Source of the DNA: Candidatus Methanomarinus sp. HR1
GTDB lineage: Archaea > Halobacteriota > Methanosarcinia > Methanosarcinales > Methanocomedenaceae
Length of the DNA stretch: 13,918 nucleotides
Direction of reading: 5' to 3'
Assembly (NCBI GenBank): GCA_002926195.1
Contig: MZXQ01000002.1
Location: 1 to 13,918 of the forward strand
The position numbers and the translations under genes were made by a program. The first letter of the stretch is position 1; the number at the start of each line of letters is the position of its first letter. Shown here piece after piece: positions 6,849 through 13,319 of this stretch. The notes under the pieces are model-generated. The model ran no database searches. It was not told the DNA's origin and worked only from the letters and a program-made list of their open reading frames with translations.

Positions 6849-7229
6849 TTATTCCACTATAGTAATATCTTTCGGGTCTGTTACAATGATCTCTCTTTCA
6901 CCCTTATATTCATCTACTTTCCCGATTATTTCCACAGTATCTGCTTTGTTTACATACTGGTCGACTTTGGCAGCACCATTATTCTCGGGAATAAATACCT
7001 TTATCGGGTTTCCATTTGAAATCACAGTAAGTATCAGGTGATTTCCTGTGTAAGTGAACTGTTTACCTACCACATTACCATGTAAAATAACCCTATCATG
7101 TATATCAGACTGGTCTGAATATTCCTGTGGTATCGGACTTACTGCAATAAAACCAAAATATATGATGATCAGCACCAGAAGTGACATAACCATCAATACA
7201 ATTGTGATTTTTTCTTCTTTTTGCAGCAT
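6849..7229 (-). CDS. membrane-anchored OB-fold protein
   Basis: 126 residues. A single hydrophobic segment (about 8-33, ITIVLMVMSLLVLIIIYFGF) anchors the N-terminus. The remainder is an all-beta domain (about 45-126) with strands such as VILHGNVVGKQF, HLILTVIS and TVEIIGKVDEYKGEREIIVTD, typical of the tRNA_anti / OB-fold nucleic-acid-binding group. The DNA or RNA ligand is unknown, and an extracytoplasmic OB-fold could bind something other than nucleic acid. The start codon lies only two bases after the ilvD stop, so it is likely co-transcribed, although no functional link to branched-chain amino-acid synthesis is evident. Its stop is 8 bases from the terminal hairpin of the G+C-rich segment. 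Confidence 0.75.
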   Translation of the reverse strand: MLQKEEKITIVLMVMSLLVLIIIYFGFIAVSPIPQEYSDQSDIHDRVILHGNVVGKQFTYTGNHLILTVISNGNPIKVFIPENNGAAKVDQYVNKADTVEIIGKVDEYKGEREIIVTDPKDITIVE

Positions 7230-7231
7230 AT

Positions 7232-8902
7232 TTATGAAAGTACACTACCCTTAGACGCAGTGCCTACTGAGCGTTGATATCTCACAAGATAGCCTTTTTT
7301 AATGTTTGACACAGGTTTATCCCATTGGTCCTTTCGCTCTTTAAGTACCTCTGGTGTAACTTTAACATTCAAAGACCTGTTTGGAATATCTATCTCGATG
7401 ATATCTCCTTCTTTAATAACAGCTATAGGGCCACCATGAGCTGCTTCTGGTGTTACATGGCCTATACAGGGTCCTCTGGTACCTCCTGAAAATCTGCCGT
7501 CTGTGATCAGTGCCACTGACTCAATAAGCCCCATTCCTGCAATGGCAGCCGTAGGAGATAGCATTTCTCTCATACCGGGTCCACCCATAGGTCCTTCAAA
7601 ACGTATAACAATTACATCACCTGGTTTGATCTTCCTGTCCATGATAGCATGCATAGCTTCTTCTTCACTGTCAAACACACGTGCCGGACCGCTATGTACC
7701 ATCATATCAGGATGAACTGCTGTCTGTTTAATGACCGACCCGTCAGGCGCCAGGCTGCCTTTTAATATAGCGATACCACCTTCGGGGTGTACGGGATCAC
7801 TGAGTGTTTTTATGATACTGGCGCTCGTCTTAGGGTTTACCACTGTTATATCCGATAAATTCTCGTGCAGGGTATTGCCACTAACAGTAAGCACATCCTG
7901 ATCCAGCAGGTCTCCAAGTCGCTGCATCACTACCGGTATTCCGCCAGCCTTATCAAGATCGATCAGGAACTGGCTTCCACCGGGGCGTAAGTTAACAAGA
8001 TGTGGTGTGATCCTGCTCATCTCATCGAATCGATCCAATGGCAGGTCAAGTCCGAACTCCCTGGCAATAGCAGGCAGGTGTAAGGCCGAATTGGTACTGC
8101 CACCTATAGCCATATCAACACAGACTGCATTATCAATTGAGCTTTGAGTAACGATTTGGCCTGGAGTAATCCCCTTTTCCACCAGTTGCATGATCTTCAT
8201 TCCTGTCTCTTTAGCCAGCCTGATCTTCTTTGCATCTATTGCATGAGTTGTTGCACAACCAGGCAGGCTCATCCCCAGTGCTTCGGTCATGCAGGCCATG
8301 GTATTGGCTGTGAACAGGCCGGAACAGGAACCTGCACTGTGACATGAGTAATCTTCAAGCTCCTTTAGTTCTTCATCGCTTATCCTATCGTTCTGCCTCT
8401 CGCCTACACCTTCAAAAACAGAAATCAGGTCTTTGTTCTCATCATGCACGAACCCGGGCAGCATAGGACCGCCAGTAACAACAGCCGTTGGAATATCCAG
8501 TCTTCCTGCCGCCATTAGATGACCGGGTACGATCTTATCACAACAGGGTACCATTACCATTCCATCAAAACGATGAGCCTGGACCATTACTTCGATGCTG
8601 TCTTCTATAAGCTCCCTGCTTGGTAATGAATACTTCATACCCTCATGTCCCATGGCAATACCATCACAGATACCTATTGTAGAGAATTCAAAGGGTACAC
8701 CTCCGGCAAGCCTGATACCCGCTTTTACTGCTTCTGCTACCTTATCCAGATGAATATGACCGGGTATGATCTCATTCCAGGAATTGACCACAGCGATAAA
8801 AGGCAGGTCCATTTCATAATCAGTTACACCCACAGCTTTAAGCAGCGATCTGTGAGGTGCTCTTTCCATTCCCTTTGTGACATCATTACTACGCAGTTTC
8901 AT
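7232..8902 (-). CDS. ilvD: dihydroxy-acid dehydratase
   Basis: A 556-residue cytoplasmic Fe-S enzyme that dehydrates 2,3-dihydroxy-3-methylbutanoate and its pentanoate homologue in valine/isoleucine synthesis. It shows the IlvD/Edd blocks in order: MERAPHRSLLKA, VVNSWNEIIPGHIHL, GICDGIAMGHEGMKYSLPSREL, CCDKIVPGHLM, GSCSGLFTANTMACMTEALG, GGSTNSALHLPAIA, FEGPMGGPGMREML and ITDGRFSGGTRGPCIGHV. The cysteines of CDK and GSCSG are conserved cluster ligands. ATG 8902 was chosen because an AGGAG lies about nine bases upstream and homologues start here; an in-frame ATG at 8950 overlaps the preceding stop (TAATG) and adds 16 residues of non-conserved sequence. A TATA-like element lies upstream. Length is normal for the family. 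Confidence 0.97.
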   Translation of the reverse strand: MKLRSNDVTKGMERAPHRSLLKAVGVTDYEMDLPFIAVVNSWNEIIPGHIHLDKVAEAVKAGIRLAGGVPFEFSTIGICDGIAMGHEGMKYSLPSRELIEDSIEVMVQAHRFDGMVMVPCCDKIVPGHLMAAGRLDIPTAVVTGGPMLPGFVHDENKDLISVFEGVGERQNDRISDEELKELEDYSCHSAGSCSGLFTANTMACMTEALGMSLPGCATTHAIDAKKIRLAKETGMKIMQLVEKGITPGQIVTQSSIDNAVCVDMAIGGSTNSALHLPAIAREFGLDLPLDRFDEMSRITPHLVNLRPGGSQFLIDLDKAGGIPVVMQRLGDLLDQDVLTVSGNTLHENLSDITVVNPKTSASIIKTLSDPVHPEGGIAILKGSLAPDGSVIKQTAVHPDMMVHSGPARVFDSEEEAMHAIMDRKIKPGDVIVIRFEGPMGGPGMREMLSPTAAIAGMGLIESVALITDGRFSGGTRGPCIGHVTPEAAHGGPIAVIKEGDIIEIDIPNRSLNVKVTPEVLKERKDQWDKPVSNIKKGYLVRYQRSVGTASKGSVLS

Positions 8903-8949
8903 ATTATTTTTCTCCTGTGTTATTTTTGGATTCTTTATATCTTTTAGCA

Positions 8950-8957
8950 TTATATAT
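8950..8957 (-). promoter_or_regulatory. TATA-like element upstream of ilvD
   Basis: On the minus strand ATATATAA overlaps the stop of the CheW-like stub. A start of transcription about 25 bases on (near 8928) would give a leader of about 25 bases that includes the AGGAG ribosome site. This would let ilvD be expressed independently of fen. Confidence 0.35.
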
Positions 8958-9165
8958 GTATATTAGTATCCCCCTGAAATAGTGAATTAATATCCAGTAT
9001 CAATACTACATTTCCGTTTTCAATAATAGTAGCCCCTGCAAATCCTCTTAAACGTCCTATTGATGCTCCTATGTTCTTTATTACTATATCCTGCTGAGCC
9101 AGAAGCTCATCCACGCCCAGGCCAACTAAACGGTTATTATGTTCAACAATAATAACACACTTCAT
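8950..9165 (-). CDS. stand-alone CheA-P5 / CheW-like C-terminal fragment
   Basis: 71 residues from the ATG at 9165 (MKCVIIVEHNNRLVGLGVDE). The pattern RLVGLGVDELLAQQDIVIKNI-x5-GRLRGFAGATIIENGNVVLILDINSLF is the C-terminal half of a CheW/CheA-P5 SH3-like domain, which in full-length CheA joins the kinase to CheW and receptors. A complete CheW domain is about 130-150 residues, and CheA is far larger, so only the last subdomain is present. The ATG shares one base with the fen stop (TAATG), which suggests translational coupling rather than a silent relic. A GTG at 9174 could add three residues. Whether it is a decayed cheA end, or a small adaptor that still folds with a partner, cannot be decided here. 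Confidence 0.65.
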   Translation of the reverse strand: MKCVIIVEHNNRLVGLGVDELLAQQDIVIKNIGASIGRLRGFAGATIIENGNVVLILDINSLFQGDTNIHI

Positions 9166-10178
9166 TAAAACCACTGGTCAAGTGTCTGCTGTCCGGCATC
9201 AGAAGCCTGTATCAACCTATCGGTTGCACTCCTTACCCTTACTTCGGAAAAGTCATTTTTCTCACAGAGCAGTCTGATTATTTCTTTTTCCTTAGGCGTC
9301 TTCCAGGATAAACTATAATCTGATATTACCTCAGGATACAGGAAAAAGTCCCTGATCTTAAACATATTTTCTATGTTTTGACCTAAATGCGCAAGTACTG
9401 CTTCGATATTACCATATTCTTTTATCAGTTTCAATGCAGTCTTCGGACCGACTCGCTTGATACCGGGATTATAATCTGTTCCGATCAATAGTGCAATATC
9501 CACTAATTGCTCCTTTGTGATTTCATTACTGGTAAGCCCTTCTTCCAGGAATAAAGTTTCTGGTTTTACATCAATATAAATATTCTTTTTGGGCAGTTTG
9601 CGTTTGCCTGTAACTGTCAGGTTCCTTACTACTCTGGGAGAACCGAATAAAAGAGAATCATAATCCTGGGATGCAGCGAGATCAGCATCACCTGATAGTA
9701 CCATATGGGCTACCTGAGCTTCACCTTCTGATGGAGCCTGTATTACCGGCAGACCCATATAACTCAGTAAAGCCTTAGCATCTTCGACCATATTTCCCTT
9801 TACGTGGGATGAAGCTTGAGCATATTTAAAAGCATCTTCATCTCCGGCCGCAACAGCATCATGCCAGCGCTGCATAGCTTTATTCCGGGTCTTTACTCTG
9901 GCTTCCAGTGTCCGGGCCTTGAGTGCCGGAGGCTTTCCATCGAAAACAAAGATCAGTTTTATACCTGCCTCGATCAAATTCGTAGTACGGTACAGGAATC
10001 CGGAAAGGTGTGAAGTTACTTCTCCTTTTGAATTCATCAAAGGATTTCCATCCCGCTGCCTGATAATACTGAGAAACTGATATAGGGTGTTATAAGCGTC
10101 AACAGCTATAATTTTACCTGTAAGGTCTGATATCTCAATCTCATGCTTTGTAAAAATATCTCCCAGTTCCACACCCAT
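9165..10178 (-). CDS. fen: flap endonuclease 1
   Basis: 337 residues, full length for archaeal FEN1. The structure-specific nuclease removes 5' flaps in Okazaki-fragment maturation and base-excision repair. The N domain has metal ligands in AVDAYNTLYQFL (Asp27) and FVFDGKPPALK, and the I domain has APSEGEAQVAHM and ASQDYDSLLFG, followed by LLIGTDYNPGIKRVGPKTALKLI (helix-hairpin-helix region). The last eight residues, QQTLDQWF, are a PIP box (Q-x-x-L-x-x-W-F) for PCNA binding. The ATG at 10178 yields the conserved MGVELGDIF start; a TGAGG lies about seven bases upstream. The gene follows the TrmO-like frame by nine bases and overlaps the CheW-like stub by one. Confidence 0.97.
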   Translation of the reverse strand: MGVELGDIFTKHEIEISDLTGKIIAVDAYNTLYQFLSIIRQRDGNPLMNSKGEVTSHLSGFLYRTTNLIEAGIKLIFVFDGKPPALKARTLEARVKTRNKAMQRWHDAVAAGDEDAFKYAQASSHVKGNMVEDAKALLSYMGLPVIQAPSEGEAQVAHMVLSGDADLAASQDYDSLLFGSPRVVRNLTVTGKRKLPKKNIYIDVKPETLFLEEGLTSNEITKEQLVDIALLIGTDYNPGIKRVGPKTALKLIKEYGNIEAVLAHLGQNIENMFKIRDFFLYPEVISDYSLSWKTPKEKEIIRLLCEKNDFSEVRVRSATDRLIQASDAGQQTLDQWF

Positions 10179-10187
10179 AATAAGGCC

Positions 10188-10481
10188 TCAGTAAGAAAGG
10201 TCGTCTGTCCGTCTTATATCGATAACTGAATCACCATCAGCTAATCTGATGCCTTTGACAGTTAACAGATTACCGCTCCGCTCAATTAATGTGACCTTTG
10301 AAACGCATACCTGGTGTTTACCGTTTATTTCATCATTCTTATGGATTATCAGAAGGTCAATACCTTTCTGGATATTTCCGATCACACCTTTGGTAATTAT
10401 GTCAAAGTCAGAATAGATCAGGACATTTACCAGTTTACCTGATTTTTTTATAACTCCGATTGGATCAATGGTTATATTCAT
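10188..10481 (-). CDS. short TrmO/TsaA-like (UPF0066) domain protein
   Basis: 97 residues. Segments resemble the two ends of the UPF0066/TrmO beta-barrel fold: ITIDPIGVIKKSGK at the N-terminus and HQVCVSKVTLIERSGNLLTVKGIRLADGDSVIDIR at the C-terminus. In TrmO, which methylates N6-threonylcarbamoyladenosine-37 of tRNA using SAM, the middle part contains a long loop with RPNPIG-type residues. Here most of that part is missing, and the usual length of 130 residues or more is not reached. It may therefore be a minimal, catalytically dead or differently acting relative. It lies nine bases upstream of fen in an apparent operon. The homology is from pattern recognition and is not secure. Confidence 0.45.
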   Translation of the reverse strand: MNITIDPIGVIKKSGKLVNVLIYSDFDIITKGVIGNIQKGIDLLIIHKNDEINGKHQVCVSKVTLIERSGNLLTVKGIRLADGDSVIDIRRTDDLSY

Positions 10482-10522
10482 TCCATATCATCGCCAAGAA
10501 ATAATATTTCACGATATATTAG

Positions 10523-10530
10523 TATATAAA
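10523..10530 (-). promoter_or_regulatory. TATA box for the TrmO-like / fen unit
   Basis: On the minus strand this reads TTTATATA, a close match to the archaeal TATA consensus, preceded by an A-rich BRE-like stretch (CGAAAGT). It sits in the 57-base gap between the ChlD-type stop and the TrmO-like start, with a predicted transcription start near 10502. Confidence 0.5.
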
Positions 10531-10538
10531 ACTTTCGA

Positions 10539-11600
10539 TTACATTTTGGCAAAATATGAGACATCATCCCGTTCATTGCTAATGGCATCATATAATGACT
10601 CCTTGCTCAGGCTCTCTGGATGAAAATATCTTCCTTTGGTCTTTTGTGATATCTCCCTGGCAAGTTTTGAACCGTGGTTATCCATGTCTACAGTTAGCAC
10701 ATGAACCCCTTCATTGACAACATAATTTAATATCATTGAGAGTTCCCGATAGATATTACCTCCCACTTCCAGAGGCATATTAGCTTTACCATCAGTGACC
10801 AGGATCATTATCGGAATTGTGGACGGGTCTTTTATGATCTCATTATGCAATACATGCAACCCCATGAGAATACCAGATGCAAGTGGAGTGGTACCACCAA
10901 AAGGTATGGTTTCCAAATATCTTTTGGCTCGTTCCACTGATGATGTGAAGGGAAGAGCAACTTCCGCTTTACGACCGCTATAGGTGACCAAAGAGACTTT
11001 ATCTCTGCGCTGATAGGCATCCTTTAATAGTGCTATTATTACACTTCTGGTGATCTCTACTTTATTTATCTCATCCATGCTGCCGCTGGTATCCAGAACT
11101 ATGTTTAAAAGTGTACAGATGCGCCTTCGTCTTATTTTTTCTCTATAATCGCTCTTTAGTACCTTCAGTTTATTCTCTTGCGCATGCATTGCTGCGGCTC
11201 TGATGGTCGGCGCAATGGCAATATCTGTTACTTCCCCCTCAGGCATGCGGTATCTTACATACCTGCCTCGTTTTCCTTTTGTCAGGACCTCTGCTCGCCT
11301 GCCGCTTTTCATCTGGGTGCTGGTGATCTTTTTTTTTTTGATCCTTGTAAAATCAGTAAGTATCTGTCGCAGAATTACTTCATCTGTTTGTTCATGATTT
11401 TCTTTTTGTTTTTCAGGTTCAACTATGACCTCCAATTCCAGGTTGGGAGGGATACTGTGAATAGGTGCCTGCAAAATTGGCGTCTTTGAGACCGGAACAG
11501 TATATACGGGGGTACGGTAGATTGGTGTGGAATGGCTGACTGTTATATCATTATCTCTTTCAATATTTTTTTTCAATCTTCGGGGAATAATATCGTTCAT
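10539..11600 (-). CDS. ChlD-type VWA-domain protein (metal-chelatase subunit)
   Basis: 353 residues. A Pro-rich N-terminal linker contains six x-P-[IV]-x-x pentapeptides (about 25-54), then a charged Arg/Lys-rich region, then a VWA domain (about 162-350). The MIDAS motif is DTSGSM (Asp170, Ser172, Ser174), with the second and third metal-site elements in GGTTPLASG and VTDGKAN. The layout matches the integrin-like half of ChlD/BchD and CobT. In chelatases this subunit couples the AAA+ motor to the large catalytic subunit (ChlH or CobN) that inserts Mg or Co into a tetrapyrrole. The AAA+ half of a full ChlD is absent, being replaced by the Pro-rich/basic N-terminus. It overlaps the ChlI-type gene by four bases. 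A run of 11 A's encodes Lys88-91. Confidence 0.85.
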   Translation of the reverse strand: MNDIIPRRLKKNIERDNDITVSHSTPIYRTPVYTVPVSKTPILQAPIHSIPPNLELEVIVEPEKQKENHEQTDEVILRQILTDFTRIKKKKITSTQMKSGRRAEVLTKGKRGRYVRYRMPEGEVTDIAIAPTIRAAAMHAQENKLKVLKSDYREKIRRRRICTLLNIVLDTSGSMDEINKVEITRSVIIALLKDAYQRRDKVSLVTYSGRKAEVALPFTSSVERAKRYLETIPFGGTTPLASGILMGLHVLHNEIIKDPSTIPIMILVTDGKANMPLEVGGNIYRELSMILNYVVNEGVHVLTVDMDNHGSKLAREISQKTKGRYFHPESLSKESLYDAISNERDDVSYFAKM

Positions 11601-12715
11601 TTATCCACCAGACGTCGTAATTGTTCAACGCTGAATTCTTCTTCCTCAAATGGCCTTTTTCTCATTCTATGAGGTAGTACCATCTCAGCAGCCTCAACAA
11701 TATCTTCATTGATCAGTCTGTCCCTCCCTTCAAAGGCTGCATTGGTCCGGGCAGTTCTTTCTATCATAATATCAGCTCTGTGTCCATCAACATTGAATTC
11801 CACACAAATCTGTGCAATGGTTTGAAGATTATCACGAGTTGTAACAACATCAGGAAAAACTTGTTGTGCTTTCACTATTCTTGCATGCAGACGGTCCTGT
11901 TCCGGATCAAATTCACTTCTAAGCCTTTCCGGGTTCTCATTAAACCTGTTACGTCTCTCTACGATCTCAACTCTTTGCTCGATATCCTGTATTCCTATAA
12001 CCTCTACCTGTAAAGCGATCCGGTCAAGTAGTTGAGGTCTCAGTTCACCTTCTTCAGGATTCATACTTCCTACAATAATGAAATTTGACGGATGACTTAC
12101 ACTCACACCTTCGCGCTCTACAGTGTTCACACCCATGGCTGCTGCATCCAGCAGTGCATCTACTACGAAATCATCCAGCAGGTTTATCTCATCCACATAC
12201 AGGATGTTGCGGTTTGCCTGGGCAAGTATTCCGGGTTCATATGCCCTGATACCTTCGGTTACGGCTTTTTCTATATCAAGACTGCCTACAACCCTATCTT
12301 CGGTAGCACCTACAGGCAGGTCTACTACTTTCATGGGATGTTTTTGGGTAATAATGTCCCTTTCTTTCTTGCGTATCTGGCATTCCCAGCAGAATTTTTC
12401 CTCATCATGCGGGTCACAGTTGTAGGTACAGCCTGATATTACATCAATTTCAGGCAGTATCTCTGCCAGTCCTCTGACGGCTGTGGATTTTGCAGTTCCT
12501 TTTTGTCCTCTTATCAATACCCCACCGATTGACGGATTGATAGCATTAAGGATCAAAGCACGTTTCATCTTCTCCTGACCCACGATAGCTGTAAAAGGAT
12601 ACAATACTCTGTGAGTTTTGGTCTCTATCCTGGCTTTCATGATCGGTTTGGATTCATTTATCTCTTCAATTCCGGCATTTTCTCTTATACTACCATGAAT
12701 ATTTATATTACTCAT
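11597..12715 (-). CDS. ChlI/BchI-type AAA+ ATPase (metal-chelatase motor)
   Basis: 372 residues from the ATG at 12715. The AAA+ module has Walker A GQKGTAKST (70-78), Walker B ILYVDEINLLDD (acidic pair at about 175-176), a GSMNPEEGELRPQLLDR sensor/arginine-finger region, and the C-terminal four-helix lid ending in HRMRKRPFE. A Cys cluster C-x3-C-x8-C-x2-C (96, 100, 109, 112) inserted after Walker A suggests a bound zinc or Fe-S; cysteines here occur in some relatives. ChlI hydrolyses ATP with ChlD to drive metal insertion into a porphyrinoid; in methanogens the known CobN-associated set makes it likely that the substrate is a corrinoid or its precursor. CobN/ChlH is not in the window. Start chosen because GGTGG is six bases upstream; GTG 12724 is inside that site. 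Confidence 0.88.
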   Translation of the reverse strand: MSNINIHGSIRENAGIEEINESKPIMKARIETKTHRVLYPFTAIVGQEKMKRALILNAINPSIGGVLIRGQKGTAKSTAVRGLAEILPEIDVISGCTYNCDPHDEEKFCWECQIRKKERDIITQKHPMKVVDLPVGATEDRVVGSLDIEKAVTEGIRAYEPGILAQANRNILYVDEINLLDDFVVDALLDAAAMGVNTVEREGVSVSHPSNFIIVGSMNPEEGELRPQLLDRIALQVEVIGIQDIEQRVEIVERRNRFNENPERLRSEFDPEQDRLHARIVKAQQVFPDVVTTRDNLQTIAQICVEFNVDGHRADIMIERTARTNAAFEGRDRLINEDIVEAAEMVLPHRMRKRPFEEEEFSVEQLRRLVDK

Positions 12716-12728
12716 TCTTACCACCCCA

Positions 12729-13145
12729 TTAATAATAGTAATAATATCTCAATAATACAGTTGCAAGCAATGCGGATATCAATGATATCATTGAGATGCC
12801 AAACAATGTGAATACTATATTAATACGTCCGTTCCTGTCTTTCTTTGAGACTGCATTCAACTCAAAAATTGATGTTATCATTGTAATAAAAAAAAATATT
12901 GCTGAGATTATCAACAGTGTACCTACAACAAGTACAAAATCTGCTTCGAAGGTTAAGTTTGCTTCCGGGTTCATCAGACTTATCAGAAAATCCTTTCCTT
13001 TAACCTCATAAGCTGTCGTCATCATCATTACTACATATAGAACACTTCCCACTCCCATAAGAGCAGAGGATACAGCTGTACTTAATAATGTCAACAATGC
13101 ACCAATATCGGGAAGGCTGAGATCTATCTGCCATTCTTTCTCCAT
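12729..13145 (-). CDS. small three-TM membrane protein, unknown family
   Basis: 138 residues from the ATG at 13145 (MEKEWQIDLSL). Three hydrophobic segments are visible: about 15-45 (LLTLLSTAVSSALMGVGSVL), about 70-97 (VLVVGTLLIISAIFFFITMI) and about 110-133 (FTLFGISMISLISALLATVL). The tail is YYYYY. I do not recognise the family. It lies 13 bases upstream of the ChlI-type gene in the same direction, so it may belong to that operon, possibly as a membrane anchor or metal-handling partner (inference only). AGGTGA just upstream of the ATG supports this start; an upstream ATG at 13178 adds 11 residues. Confidence 0.7.
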   Translation of the reverse strand: MEKEWQIDLSLPDIGALLTLLSTAVSSALMGVGSVLYVVMMMTTAYEVKGKDFLISLMNPEANLTFEADFVLVVGTLLIISAIFFFITMITSIFELNAVSKKDRNGRINIVFTLFGISMISLISALLATVLLRYYYYY

Positions 13146-13177
13146 TATTTCACCTGAAATTGATATGTCTAATAACA

Positions 13178-13187
13178 TTATATTAAA
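13178..13187 (-). promoter_or_regulatory. TATA box of the chelatase-type operon
   Basis: The minus strand reads TTTAATATAA, with a predicted start of transcription about 25 bases on (near 13158). This would leave a short leader containing the AGGTGA site of the three-TM protein gene. Confidence 0.4.
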
Positions 13188-13247
13188 GTATCGAATGTAT
13201 GTGACTTTTGTGATTTTTTTGGTGATTTTTAGACATGGATTTTGTCC

Positions 13248-13263
13248 TAGTATATCTATACTA
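13248..13263. promoter_or_regulatory. 16-bp palindrome, operator-like
   Basis: TAGTATA and TATACTA flank a TC centre, giving perfect 7-bp arms. It lies in the divergent gap between the chelatase-type operon and the acylphosphatase gene, about 25 bases upstream of the TATA box of the latter. Its symmetry and site suit a dimeric transcription factor. A fortuitous A+T palindrome is the alternative. Confidence 0.4.
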
Positions 13264-13287
13264 AAACAACCATAATCATTCGGAACC

Positions 13288-13296
13288 TTTATAATA
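13288..13296 (+). promoter_or_regulatory. TATA box of the acylphosphatase/heptad-repeat gene
   Basis: TTTATAATA sits about 28 bases before the ATG, so the transcript would have a leader of only a few bases. An AGGATAA lies between, about nine bases before the ATG. Confidence 0.45.
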
Positions 13297-13319
13297 GTTC
13301 AAAGATAGGATAATTATTA

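Noticed and set aside
8903..8950. Longer IlvD start at 8950
   Set aside because: Adds 16 non-conserved residues; ATG 8902 has a strong AGGAG site and matches the usual family N-terminus.
12123..12425. 100-codon plus-strand frame opposite the ChlI-type gene
   Set aside because: Shadow of a well-supported AAA+ gene; composition is low-complexity Ser/Thr-rich.
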